Positions 1 through 7,916 of a DNA stretch of 35,323 bases are shown in pieces. The notes beneath the pieces are model-generated. The model saw only the letters and a list, made by a program, of their open reading frames with translations, had not been told where the DNA came from and did no database searches. The DNA comes from Natrialba swarupiae (lineage in GTDB: Archaea > Halobacteriota > Halobacteria > Halobacteriales > Natrialbaceae). The stretch is from the NCBI RefSeq assembly GCF_008245225.1, contig NZ_VTAW01000035.1, positions 1 to 35,323 of the forward strand, given 5' to 3'. How positions within the stretch are numbered: the first letter of the stretch is position 1; each line of letters starts with the position of its first letter. Made by a program: the position numbers and the translations under genes.

Positions 1-215
1 GTACGCTAGTGCCACCAACTACCGTAACGAATCAAAGAGTTTCAGGTGGTTTGGTCCGTTGTTTCGGCAACTACTGTAAACGGCGGGGTTTTGCACCTGT
101 TCATCCCATAACCGGTCTCGAGGCCAGATCGCTCGGTCTCGAGCGTCGGCTTCGATCACGTCGACCGACTGATTCGTGGGGCGATTTGATGTGTGTCGAC
201 GTTGAACACGCTCGC
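1..215. other. Leader region upstream of first Usp gene
   Basis: The reading frame of the first Usp gene stays open through this stretch. The Usp fold, however, begins only at the ATG at 216, and the upstream codons give no recognisable domain. An AT-rich patch at 183-188 is a possible weak TATA box that would place the transcript start near the ATG at 216. I see no other gene. Confidence 0.4.
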
Positions 216-1088
216 ATGTTCGCGACCCTGCTCGTTCCGACGGACGGCTCGGACGGGAGCGACGCCGCGATCGCCCACGCAATCCAGTACGGCCAAACCT
301 ACGGCGCGAAGATCCGTGCGCTCTACGTCGTCGAAACCGGTCTCGAGCCCTCCGACCTGACCGACGACCAGCGCGACGCGCTCGAGGCACCCTCGGAACG
401 ACGCGGTCGAGAGTCGACGATCGAGGTGACGAACCGGGCGGAATCCGCGGGTCTGGAGGCGGCTCGAGAAGTTCGCGAGGGCGTCCCCTACCGCGAGATC
501 CTCTCGGCTGCCGTCGAGTCCGGTGACGATCTGATCGCGATGGGAACCCACGGCCGGCGAGGGGTCGACCGCGCGCGACTGGGGAGTACCACCGAACGGG
601 TCCTCGCACTCGCGGACGTCCCGGTGCTTTCGGTTCGACTGGACGAAGACGCGTCGCCGGCAGTCGACGACGGCTACGACCGGATCGTCGTTCCGACGGA
701 CGGCAGCGACGCTGCCGAACGGGCCGCGGAGACGGCCTTCAACGTCGCGGAGAGGTACGACGCCACCGTCTACACCGTCTACGTCCTCGATACGACGATA
801 TACGACTTAGAAGACGCTCCCCGGAGCACGATCGGCCCGCTCAGGGAGGGCGGAGAGAACGCGATCCAGTCGGTCGCGAGCATGGCCGAGGACCGTGGCC
901 TCGAGACGAAAACCGCGGTTCGACGGGGCGTTCCGGCGGACGAACTGCTCGCGTACGCGTCGTCGGTCGATGCGGATCTGCTCGCGATGGGAACGCGGGG
1001 ACAGGCCGTCGGCACCGGTGACCTGCTCGGAAGCACTACGGCCCGGGTCGTCAGGCGGTCGCCGGTGCCGGTGTTGAGCGTCGGATAG
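216..1088 (+). CDS. Tandem UspA-domain universal stress protein
   Basis: This is a cytoplasmic protein of two universal stress (UspA) domains in tandem, about 290 residues from the ATG at 216. Each half opens with the typical strand and PTDGS motif (LLVPTDGS, IVVPTDGS). Each ends with the ATP-binding signature G-2x-G-9x-G-S/T: GTHG...GST in the first half and GTRG...GST in the second. Both halves should therefore bind nucleotide, as known for ATP-binding Usp proteins; the cellular role is not defined by sequence. The frame is open upstream, and an ATG at 189 is an alternative start, but the fold begins at MFATLLVPTDGS. The gene converges with the DUF389 gene, with about 118 nt between them including a T5 run near 1116. 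It is one of four separate Usp genes in the first 6 kb. Confidence 0.9.
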   Translation: MFATLLVPTDGSDGSDAAIAHAIQYGQTYGAKIRALYVVETGLEPSDLTDDQRDALEAPSERRGRESTIEVTNRAESAGLEAAREVREGVPYREILSAAVESGDDLIAMGTHGRRGVDRARLGSTTERVLALADVPVLSVRLDEDASPAVDDGYDRIVVPTDGSDAAERAAETAFNVAERYDATVYTVYVLDTTIYDLEDAPRSTIGPLREGGENAIQSVASMAEDRGLETKTAVRRGVPADELLAYASSVDADLLAMGTRGQAVGTGDLLGSTTARVVRRSPVPVLSVG

Positions 1089-1206
1089 CCGCCGCGGGCG
1101 CGCTTCGACAGGCCGTTTTTCCGCCGGTTTCTGGCCCCGGTACGTCCGGACTCGCCGGGACGCGGGTCCGGCTCCACATCGGCGCTCCACGTTCCTGCGA
1201 TCCGCA

Positions 1207-2595
1207 TCAGGGCTCGACGACCTGAACGTACTGCCGATCCAAGCGTTCGTTCCCTTCCTGTCCAGCCAACCACTCCCGATCGTCGGTCTCCTCCCAGTCG
1301 ACGGGGTATCGCTCGTCCGCGACGGCGTAACGCACTTCCACGATCGGCGGGTCGTCGACGTCCGCTGCGACGGCGTCGAAGATCAGTTCACCGAGAGCCG
1401 GATCCGGCGCGAGTTCGTCGCTTCGGACCGTCACGACGACGCGGTCGATCGACCGGAACGGGTAGTCGTCGTCGAGGACCACCTCGACGGATTCGGCCTC
1501 TAGGTGGTCGTATCGGGGTTCTGCGAGCACCGCCTCAACCTCCTCGTCCGCCGCCGACGCCACCTGGGTCGTCTGAAACTCGATCAGCGTAATCGCGCCG
1601 AGAGGTGCCGCAAGCACCAGCAGTGCCACGGCGAACACCGCGAGGTAGGTCGCTGTCTGGCGACGCGTCGGAGACACCTCGAACAGCCCCTGCGGTCGGT
1701 AGCCGGCCACCCAGAGCGTGACCAACGCGGCGAGGTTGATCGACAGGACGTTGACGACGACGAGGACGAACGCGCCGAAAGCCGCACCCCACATCCCCCA
1801 GGCAGTCGTAATTCCGACGGCCGCAGCCGGTGGGATGAGCGCTGCCGCGATCATCACGCCGACGATCGCCTCCGAGAACCCTCGCGTGAGACTCAGGATG
1901 CCGGCGACGCCGGCACCGAGCGCGACGGCGAGCGAGAAGAGGTTCGGCGACACCCGTTCCTGGAGTTCGGCGACGACGACGATGTCGACGCCCCCCGGCT
2001 CGAACCCCGCGAGTCGGGCGAGCCACGCGAGTCCGATCGATGCGGCGACGACGACGGCGACGCCGACCAGCTGGTACCGGAACCCGGTCGACCGAAGTCC
2101 ATCGTTGCCGGTGACGATGCCGACACTCGCCGCGAGCGCCGGCCCGAGCAACGGCGCGATCACCATCGAGCCGACGACCACCGCCGGCGAGTCTGCGAGC
2201 AGTCCCGACGTCGCGACGACGGCGCTGATCAACAACATGACGACGTAGATCCTGAACGCGGGCGTGAGTTCGTCGGCTTTCGTCTCGAGTACCTGCCTCG
2301 AGGTCCGTTCACCCCTCGTTCCGCCGTGGCTGTGGCGTTCGCGCAACTCGTCGAACTCCTCGGAGACGACGGTCTCCGCGTCGATGACGACGACGCGTGC
2401 GCCAGAGAGGTCCGCCTCCGACAGTCGGTCGAGCACGCCCTCGACGGCCCGCGTCGGAAGCGGAAACCTGACTGCGGCGTCGTGTTCCTGGCGGCCGACC
2501 TCGTCGCTGACGATGTAATCGACACCCTCCGCCTCGAGAACGTCGAGGACTGCCCGGCGCTGTCCGTCCGGAATCGTGATTTCGATGTACCGCAC
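1207..2595 (-). CDS. DUF389 (TIGR00341 family) membrane protein
   Basis: This is an integral membrane protein of about 462 residues. The N-terminal 90-100 residues form a soluble alpha/beta region starting RYIEITIPDGQRR, typical of the archaeal TIGR00341/DUF389 family. It is followed by a hydrophobic core of several membrane helices with glycine-rich turns (VVVGSMVIAPLLGPALAASVG is the family hallmark region), then a charged C-terminal extracytoplasmic or soluble tail. The function of the family is unknown. I prefer the GTG at 2595 because family members begin at this RYIEITIP strand, and because a TATA-like CTATCC on the minus strand near 2622 would put the transcript start at about 2595. 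A GTG at 2610 would add five residues. The gene lies between Usp genes with no close operon partner. Confidence 0.85.
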   Translation of the reverse strand: MRYIEITIPDGQRRAVLDVLEAEGVDYIVSDEVGRQEHDAAVRFPLPTRAVEGVLDRLSEADLSGARVVVIDAETVVSEEFDELRERHSHGGTRGERTSRQVLETKADELTPAFRIYVVMLLISAVVATSGLLADSPAVVVGSMVIAPLLGPALAASVGIVTGNDGLRSTGFRYQLVGVAVVVAASIGLAWLARLAGFEPGGVDIVVVAELQERVSPNLFSLAVALGAGVAGILSLTRGFSEAIVGVMIAAALIPPAAAVGITTAWGMWGAAFGAFVLVVVNVLSINLAALVTLWVAGYRPQGLFEVSPTRRQTATYLAVFAVALLVLAAPLGAITLIEFQTTQVASAADEEVEAVLAEPRYDHLEAESVEVVLDDDYPFRSIDRVVVTVRSDELAPDPALGELIFDAVAADVDDPPIVEVRYAVADERYPVDWEETDDREWLAGQEGNERLDRQYVQVVEP

Positions 2596-2744
2596 ACCCC
2601 GTCGGACCACGGACAGACGGATAGAACTACGTCGTGACGGACCCGTCTCGTCGCCACTCCCGATCTATCTGAGTACTCGAGAGTGTCTCTGTGGAACGGC
2701 TCGTCGACTGATTTCGAGAGCCTCAGCCGACAATCTCGAGACGG

Positions 2745-3614
2745 TTAGCGGAACAGCCGGCGGAGTCTGGACGGGACGGGGTCGTGGCGTTTCGCCAGGA
2801 TAACCGTCCCGGCGGCGTGTCTCCCGACCGCTTCCGAGATCGTCCCGAGGAGCCGTCGCTGAATGAGGCCGCCCCGAGAGACGCCGAGGACCGTCAGATC
2901 GTGATGGGTCGTCTGATCCGTAATCGTCCCAGCGACGTCGGTCGACTCGAGGACCGTTCGCTCGACAGAGTCGACGCCAGAGAACGAGTCGGCGGTATCC
3001 TCGAGTAGCGCCTGTGCCTCGTCTTCGGATAGCTCGAGGTCGTCGGGATCGACGACGTGAAGCAGGGTGACCGACGCATCGTTCCGTCGGGCGATCGCGC
3101 CGGCGGCTTCGGCTGCGTACCCGTCGTGTGGCCCGCCGGCAACGGGGACGAGGACCGAGTCGATCTCCGGCGTCGGCGTCTTGACCCGCTTGACGAGAAC
3201 GTCACAGGGAGCGTTTCGGAGGATCGTATCGAGGTAACTTCCCAGAATCACCTCCTCCCGCGGTGGGCGACCACGCCAGCCCAGAAGAATCGCGTCGGCG
3301 GCGTACTCCTCGGCGCCACCGACGATGCCCGTCGCGACGCCGCGGGCGATTCGAATCCGGCTCTCGACCGGAATGCCGGCCGATTCGACGCGATCTGCGG
3401 CATCAGCCAGCAGTTGTTCGTCTTCGTCCTCGAGGAGATACCGCCGCCCGTCCTGGAGCGACAGTTGTGGTGGGACCTCGAGAACGTAGAGGAGCACGAT
3501 TCGGTACGAGCGATCGGTAGCGAGATCGATCGCCGTGTCCAGCTGTCGGGTTGCGGTCTCGGCGTTCGCAATCGGGACGAGTAGCGTCCCGTCCGCGGTT
3601 GTCGGATCGTCCAT
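2745..3614 (-). CDS. Tandem UspA-domain protein, second paralogue
   Basis: This 289-residue protein has two Usp domains. The first starts at about residue 10 (TLLVPIANAETA) and the second at about residue 150 (SVLVPVAGGPHD). The usual PTDGS loop is changed to PIAN and PVAG. The nucleotide motif is kept in the first half (GWRG-9x-GS). It is altered in the second half, where the second glycine of G-2x-G is an arginine (GVSR-9x-GT). This pattern resembles the Usp domains fused to the APC transporter at the other end of the window more than the neighbouring classical Usp proteins. A TATA-like TGATAAC on the minus strand at about 3637-3644 fits a near-leaderless start at 3614. It is divergent from the next Usp gene. 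Confidence 0.88.
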   Translation of the reverse strand: MDDPTTADGTLLVPIANAETATRQLDTAIDLATDRSYRIVLLYVLEVPPQLSLQDGRRYLLEDEDEQLLADAADRVESAGIPVESRIRIARGVATGIVGGAEEYAADAILLGWRGRPPREEVILGSYLDTILRNAPCDVLVKRVKTPTPEIDSVLVPVAGGPHDGYAAEAAGAIARRNDASVTLLHVVDPDDLELSEDEAQALLEDTADSFSGVDSVERTVLESTDVAGTITDQTTHHDLTVLGVSRGGLIQRRLLGTISEAVGRHAAGTVILAKRHDPVPSRLRRLFR

Positions 3615-3852
3615 ACGCTCGAGACGGCCCCCGGTCTGTTATCAGTTACTCTGACTCTCGAGTCGACGGAGACATCGACCACCCGAGTTGGTCTTGAGTG
3701 AGAACCGCGATAGCAAACGGTGTGTCGTACGGACTGGGATGAGCCGGTGCCTGTTGATCGAAAACGGCGGCCGATCGGCCGACAATTGGTCATCGCAGCC
3801 CGTGTCAGCTATCTCTGGACGGATTTCGACTTGTCGTGGCCCGGGAACGAAC

Positions 3853-3865
3853 GCCACATTATATG
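3853..3865 (+). promoter_or_regulatory. Archaeal promoter (TATA box) for Usp gene at 3902
   Basis: CACATTATATG contains TTATAT at 3859-3864. The expected start of transcription is at about 3885-3890, which lies after the in-frame ATG at 3863 and just before the GTG at 3902. The box therefore argues for the GTG as the true start codon. Confidence 0.6.
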
Positions 3866-3901
3866 TTATCTGAACGAATAGAAAACCGTGAGGGATTCAC
3901 C

Positions 3902-4360
3902 GTGTACGATAGCGTTCTCATCCCAACGGATGGTAGTAAGGCGGCGACGGCAGCGGTCTACGAAGGAATCGAACTGGCGGCACAGAATCAGGCGACCGTC
4001 CACGCGCTGTACGTCGTCGAACCGATCCCACTCGGTGGGTTCACCAGCGGCCCGGCACCGGCGAGTTCGGAGTGGGACGACGTCGTAGACGAACAGCGGG
4101 CCGAAGGAGACGAAGCGGCGACCGAAGTCGTAGAGGCGGCCGAGTCGTTCGATCTCGAGGTCGTCGAGGCCGTCGAGTACGGAAAACCGGCCGGCGTGAT
4201 CCTCGAGTACGCCGACGAACACGATATCGACGCGATCGTGATGGGGACCCACGGTCGATCCGGCGTAGACCGGGTCGTCATCGGGAGCGTCACCGAGACG
4301 GTCGTTCGTCGGAGTCAGGTTCCGGTCCTCGTCGTCAGGACCGACGGCGAGGGTGACTGA
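3902..4360 (+). CDS. Single-domain UspA universal stress protein
   Basis: This is a 152-residue Usp protein read from the GTG at 3902 (YDSVLIPTDGSKAA). Upstream in-frame ATGs at 3836 and 3863 would add residues outside the fold, and the TATA box at 3859 overlaps the second one. The classical ATP-binding motif is present near the C-terminus (GTHGRSGVDRVVIGS). The length is that of a single-domain Usp, expected to act as a cytoplasmic homodimer. The TGA stop codon is the TGA of the CTGATACGG repeat that begins at 4357, so the repeat element directly ends this gene. The family is certain; the specific stress role is not visible. Confidence 0.92.
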   Translation: MYDSVLIPTDGSKAATAAVYEGIELAAQNQATVHALYVVEPIPLGGFTSGPAPASSEWDDVVDEQRAEGDEAATEVVEAAESFDLEVVEAVEYGKPAGVILEYADEHDIDAIVMGTHGRSGVDRVVIGSVTETVVRRSQVPVLVVRTDGEGD

Positions 4361-4438
4361 TACGGGTTACTGCAACGATGTACCGCGCATCTGCCACACG
4401 GGTCGCGGTTACGCCGGAAATGACAGTAAGTCGTATGA
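4357..4438 (+). repeat. CTGATACGG-type intergenic element, copy E1
   Basis: This 82-bp element starts CTGATACGGGTTACTG and ends TGACAGTAAGTCGTATGA. The two ends are imperfect inverted repeats of each other, about 14-17 bp long. The interior shares GGGTCGCGG and CGCCGGAA with the copies at 10234 and 10317. Its first TGA is the stop codon of the upstream Usp gene. Confidence 0.7.
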
Positions 4439-4718
4439 ATTGGTAGCTACCAATCCGGTATGCTGTGACCGACTGTCGGTCGGTCATCTCTGATGGAGCC
4501 GTTCACGGGGACCGGTCCGGATTTCCGCCGGCCCGTCGCGACCACCGGGAGCGCCTCGAGGCGAACGCTGAACGGTGTGTCCCGTGAGAACGCGGCGGGC
4601 AGCAGCGACGAGCGCTGCGAGCCCCAAGCGTGAGGTGGCCACCCACCCCAAACGGCTTCGGGTCGAACCACGTGATGGGGAGGGACACTCACGTTGACGT
4701 TTTCACCACCCCGATATC
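4439..4718. other. Intergenic stretch with palindrome and hairpin
   Basis: No gene is supported here. The stretch holds a perfect 16-bp palindrome (ATTGGTAGCTACCAAT, 4439-4454) that abuts the repeat element. It also holds a small stem-loop (GACCGAC, 5-nt loop, GTCGGTC, 4467-4485) that could form at the 3' end of the Usp transcript. The remainder to 4718 is GC-rich with open frames on both strands, but none has a recognisable domain or start context. Confidence 0.45.
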
Positions 4719-4727
4719 TTTATATTA
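4719..4727 (+). promoter_or_regulatory. TATA box for AhpD-like gene
   Basis: TTTATATTA lies 28-36 nt before the ATG at 4755, so the transcript should start about 7 nt before the start codon. It is one of the strongest TATA matches in the window. Confidence 0.65.
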
Positions 4728-4754
4728 TCTCCCAGTGAGGTGTGGGCTGTTACC

Positions 4755-5345
4755 ATGTCACGAGTGCCACTCATCGAGCCCGACAGCGTCGACGATCCAG
4801 CCATCGAAGAGATATTCGAGTGGGTCACCGAGATGGAAGGGACCGTCCCCAACCACTTCTACTTGGAAATGAACTTCCCGGAGTATATGAAACACAAGCT
4901 CAGGTCGACGGCAGTGCTTTGGGAAGAAGGGGAGCTTTCGATGCCGGAGATTCAACACGTCGGTATCGCCGTCTCGAAGGCAAACGGCTGTGAGTACTGC
5001 ACCGGCGCTTTCTGTACGATCCTCGATTACGGTCTCGAGGCGGAGACGAAATACGTAATGGAGTTCCTCGAAGCTGGCACGGACGTACTCGATGACGCCC
5101 GTCTCGAGGCTATCGTCGACTACGCGTTGATCGCAAACGAAGATCCAACCGCCGTCACGGACGAGGATGTCGAGCGATTACGGGACGTCGGTCTCGGAGA
5201 TAAAGGGATTGTCCAGTTGACGCATGTCGTCAGTGACTTCGCATCTTACAACCGGATCAACAGCGCACTAGACACCGACTACGACTACCAGGAAATGTGG
5301 CGCGAGGCTAACCTGACTGCTATGAATCCCGCCGCCGACGAGTAA
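4755..5345 (+). CDS. AhpD-like/carboxymuconolactone decarboxylase-family protein
   Basis: This 196-residue all-helical protein belongs to the AhpD/CMD superfamily, whose members include peroxidase-related enzymes. The core motif is CEYCTGAFC at residues 79-87. The CxxC pair (C79, C82) matches the redox-active cysteines of AhpD-type peroxidases. The position four residues after the second Cys, usually the proton-relay histidine, is Phe86, and an additional Cys87 follows. Activity may therefore differ from canonical AhpD. The start at ATG 4755 is favoured by the TATA box at 4719; an upstream in-frame ATG at 4740 would fall close to or before the transcript start. Its position among Usp genes suggests oxidative-stress duty, but this is inference. 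Confidence 0.85.
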   Translation: MSRVPLIEPDSVDDPAIEEIFEWVTEMEGTVPNHFYLEMNFPEYMKHKLRSTAVLWEEGELSMPEIQHVGIAVSKANGCEYCTGAFCTILDYGLEAETKYVMEFLEAGTDVLDDARLEAIVDYALIANEDPTAVTDEDVERLRDVGLGDKGIVQLTHVVSDFASYNRINSALDTDYDYQEMWREANLTAMNPAADE

Positions 5346-5477
5346 CAACCTCCGGTCGTTCCAACCAAGCCGATACCGGTACGGAACAGCGACCCTTTTA
5401 TTTCTTAGGGTATATTGAACACAATAATTGGTCTGTTCGATCCGTCGCTACGAAGGGATCGTTTCCAGGCGTCCGCC

Positions 5478-5484
5478 TTTATAC
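5478..5484 (+). promoter_or_regulatory. TATA box for Usp gene at 5507
   Basis: TTTATAC ends 23 nt before the ATG at 5507. The predicted transcript is essentially leaderless. Confidence 0.6.
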
Positions 5485-5506
5485 TCCGTGAGGGACAACG
5501 TCGGGT

Positions 5507-5959
5507 ATGTACGATCGAATACTCGTGCCGACTGACGGGAGCGATCACGCCGACGCGGCGGCGGAGACCGCCATCGACCTCGCGGCCACGCTAAACGCGA
5601 GCGTCGACGTTCTCTGCGTCGTCGAAGTGGGGCCACTTGGTTCGATTTCGCTCCCTGGCGAACGCGGGAGTGCAGAAGAGATCCTTGGCGAGCGAGCACG
5701 GGGGTTCGTCGACGAGATCGCCGAGCGCGCTCGAGCGCGCGACGTGACGGTCGCAACCGAGGTCAGAGAGGGGATTCCGGTCCGCGAGATCCTCGAGTAC
5801 GCCGGCGAGATCGACGCGGACGTCGTCGTCATGGGGTCGAGAGGGCGTGGCGGGATCGGCCGAATGATGTTAGGAAGCGTCACGGAGGGAGTTACCCGCC
5901 ACAGCGAGCGAGACGTCCTCGTCGTCGGCGACGAGGCTACTGCCCTGTCGGAGTCGTAG
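5507..5959 (+). CDS. Single-domain UspA universal stress protein
   Basis: This is a 150-residue Usp with N-terminal MYDRILVPTDGSDHAD and a canonical ATP-binding motif GSRGRGGIGRMMLGS near the C-terminus. It is a close relative in design of the gene at 3902-4360. The start is fixed by the fold and by the TATA box 23 nt upstream. Downstream, about 50 nt after the stop, lies the degenerate CTCATACGG-type repeat E5. It is expected to be a cytoplasmic nucleotide-binding stress protein; no specific partner can be deduced. Confidence 0.93.
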   Translation: MYDRILVPTDGSDHADAAAETAIDLAATLNASVDVLCVVEVGPLGSISLPGERGSAEEILGERARGFVDEIAERARARDVTVATEVREGIPVREILEYAGEIDADVVVMGSRGRGGIGRMMLGSVTEGVTRHSERDVLVVGDEATALSES

Positions 5960-6005
5960 TCACTCACGGCGGCACGGTCTCTCCAAATCGTCGTCAGTTC
6001 TGCGA

Positions 6006-6071
6006 CTCATACGGTCTGCTGTACCGATGTACCGGCGAACCCGCAGACGGTTTCGGGTTCGACGGCACCGA
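6006..6071 (+). repeat. Degenerate CTCATACGG element, copy E5
   Basis: The sequence opens CTCATACGGTCTGCTGTACC and is followed by a GATGTACCGGCGAACC core resembling the other copies. The 3' half is not well conserved, so I treat it as a partial copy, on the plus strand downstream of the Usp gene. Confidence 0.4.
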
Positions 6072-6172
6072 CTGATACGGTCTGCGATGACTGATTTCCG
6101 GTCGATCGCACGCCGGTCTGTGATCGACCGGGACCGACTCATCGCGGCCCGTATGACGGCAATCCGTATCAG
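6072..6172 (-). repeat. CTGATACGG-type element, copy E4, minus orientation
   Basis: This element of about 101 bp ends in the perfect 9-bp inverted repeat CTGATACGG / CCGTATCAG. Read on the minus strand it starts CTGATACGGATTGCCGTC and contains GACCGGAAATCAGTCATCG near its 3' end, like the other copies. It begins 6 nt after the stop codon of the minus-strand gene that ends at 6179, with the same polarity as copies E1 and E2 have toward their genes. Confidence 0.6.
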
Positions 6173-6178
6173 GGTGGA

Positions 6179-6583
6179 TCACGCACCGTCGGAGAGCGCG
6201 TTCGAGCGCCGGCCGAGTCCCCACCCGAGAAGGGCGAGGCCGACGAAGATCGCGATCGCCTGGACGGCGTGTGCGGCAGGGACGACCTCGGGTGTAAATC
6301 CCCAGGCGTCGAGGCCGAGACTCGCCAGAAGCGAGAGTAACACGAGTGCGACGCCGACGTCCGCGGTTCGCATGCTCGGAAGCGGGCCCGGCGAGGTGCG
6401 AAGTCGCCCGATCAGGTAAAACACGAGCACGTACGGAATCCATCCGACGACGAGGTACCGCACCGCTCGAGCGGGCTCGCCGGCGAGAACCTGGCGGGGG
6501 ACCAGTCCCAGGTAGACGATCGCCGTCGCGACGACGGCCACGATCAGTAACAGGTACCCGCTGGCGCTGGGGCGCGTTGACAT
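6179..6583 (-). CDS. Small four-helix membrane protein, function unknown
   Basis: This 134-residue protein starts at the ATG at 6583 (MSTRPSASGYLLLIVAVVA). The frame continues upstream to 6688, but the TATA box at 6615 excludes that extension. Four hydrophobic segments can be seen at about residues 9-25, 40-60, 73-92 and 100-122, separated by short Arg-rich turns, so it is an inner-membrane protein. I do not recognise a named family. It is divergent from the BrkB-family gene, sharing a 142-nt promoter region with it. A CTGATACGG element follows immediately after the stop codon. Confidence 0.75.
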   Translation of the reverse strand: MSTRPSASGYLLLIVAVVATAIVYLGLVPRQVLAGEPARAVRYLVVGWIPYVLVFYLIGRLRTSPGPLPSMRTADVGVALVLLSLLASLGLDAWGFTPEVVPAAHAVQAIAIFVGLALLGWGLGRRSNALSDGA

Positions 6584-6613
6584 AACGTACGACTCGTGAT
6601 CCGTTCTGATGGT

Positions 6614-6623
6614 CAATATATGG
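6614..6623 (-). promoter_or_regulatory. TATA box for gene 6179-6583
   Basis: On the minus strand this reads CCATATATTG. It lies about 31-40 nt before the ATG at 6583 and supports that start over the longer frame. Confidence 0.55.
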
Positions 6624-6725
6624 ATGGGGTACGGATCCGAACAGGGTTCGAGGCGCGAACGGGGGAGACCCGTCCACTCGCCGTGCAAGGAGACCGCCTA
6701 TTGAATCGGGGCTCGTTGACGCGGT

Positions 6726-7853
6726 ATGGGTATCGATGTCCGAAACGGGATCCCGTTCGGAAAGGCGGTCGTCGCCGGCATTCAGGAGAAGAACGTCCCG
6801 TTCATGGCAGCGAGCATCGCCTACCAAGCGTTCATCTCGCTGATCCCGCTTCTGGTCCTCGTGTTCTTTCTCGTGACGGTACTCGGCGACGAGGGGCTCG
6901 CTGCTGAAGTCAGCGCCGCAACCGCCGGGTTTCTCCCCGAGAGTGGCCAGCTCATGGTCGAAAACGCCATCGAGGAGTCACCCGCGACCGCCGGTTCGAC
7001 CATCGTCGGGCTCGTCGTCCTGCTGTGGGGATCGCTGAAGATCTTCCGCGGGCTCGACACGGCGTTCTCGGAGATCTACGACAGCGCGACCGAGAGTTCG
7101 TTCGTCGGCCAGATTCGGGACGCGCTGATCGCACTCGGTGCGATCGGACTCGCGCTGGTTGCGGCTGGAGCGACGAGCATCCTCCTCGCGGTGTTTCCCG
7201 ATGTTCCGTTTCTCGGTCTGGTGGGTCCCCTCGCGCTCGTCGTCGGCCTGACGATCGCCTTCTTCCCGATGTACTACTACTTCCCCGACGTCGAGGTCTC
7301 GGCTCGAGCGGTCCTCCCCGGCGTCCTCGTCGCCGCCGTCGGCTGGACGGCTCTCCAGTCGCTGTTTCAGGTGTACGTCTCCTTTGCAGCCGACTCGGAG
7401 TCGGCCGGCCCCGTCGGTGCGATCTTGCTGTTGATGACCTGGCTCTATTTCGGCGGGCTCGTGTTGCTCGCCGGCGCAGTCGTCAACGCGGTCGGATCCG
7501 GCCGACTCGAGCCGGAGGACGTGCCGTTCTCGGAGTCTGACGACGCAGACGCCGACCGCGACCCCTTCGTCGACCGGGCACGCCGCGAACGCCAGCGGCT
7601 CGTCGATCGGATCGACGCCCTCGAGCGAGAGCGCGATCGGCTCCGCAACGACCTGGCGTCCCAGCGTCGACGACGGTACCGACTCGAGGACCGGGTGAGT
7701 CGCCTCGACGCGACGACACGGGATCTCGAGGCCGAGAACCGCCGGCTTCGCCGGCGTCTCGAGGACGGCCAGGGCCCTGGATGGCGAAAGACAGCGCGAG
7801 GGATTCTGTCCCGAGTCAGCCGCGTTCGGCTCGGAACGGTAAAACGTCCGTAG
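6726..7853 (+). CDS. YihY/virulence factor BrkB-family membrane protein
   Basis: This 375-residue protein starts with an amphipathic segment and the family motif around residues 20-50 (ENVPFMAASIAYQAFISLIPL). Five or six membrane helices follow up to about residue 255, including the conserved YYYFPDVEV region and the GPVGAILLLMTWLYFGG segment near the end of the core. The family is known as YihY (formerly RNase BN) and is now regarded as a transporter-like membrane family of unsettled substrate. After the core, about 110 residues form a highly charged Arg/Asp/Glu-rich coiled-coil tail (about 275-345), which should lie in the cytoplasm. Its codon use is the same as that of its neighbours. It is divergent from the small membrane protein upstream. 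Confidence 0.88.
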   Translation: MGIDVRNGIPFGKAVVAGIQEKNVPFMAASIAYQAFISLIPLLVLVFFLVTVLGDEGLAAEVSAATAGFLPESGQLMVENAIEESPATAGSTIVGLVVLLWGSLKIFRGLDTAFSEIYDSATESSFVGQIRDALIALGAIGLALVAAGATSILLAVFPDVPFLGLVGPLALVVGLTIAFFPMYYYFPDVEVSARAVLPGVLVAAVGWTALQSLFQVYVSFAADSESAGPVGAILLLMTWLYFGGLVLLAGAVVNAVGSGRLEPEDVPFSESDDADADRDPFVDRARRERQRLVDRIDALERERDRLRNDLASQRRRRYRLEDRVSRLDATTRDLEAENRRLRRRLEDGQGPGWRKTARGILSRVSRVRLGTVKRP

Positions 7854-7916
7854 CGAGCCGACGGGTCCGGCCCGTGAATCCGGAGGTTCTTTGTCGGTCG
7901 CCGTCTCTGCTCACCC

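Noticed and set aside
1504-2637. 377-codon plus-strand frame opposite the DUF389 gene
   Set aside because: It is composed almost wholly of Arg, Asp and Glu and resembles no family; the minus strand carries the membrane protein.
4447-4692. 81-codon minus-strand frame (MSVPPHHVVRPEAVWGG...) between Usp and AhpD-like genes
   Set aside because: No promoter, no recognisable family, Pro/Arg-rich composition, and an overlapping frame of similar length exists in the same region.
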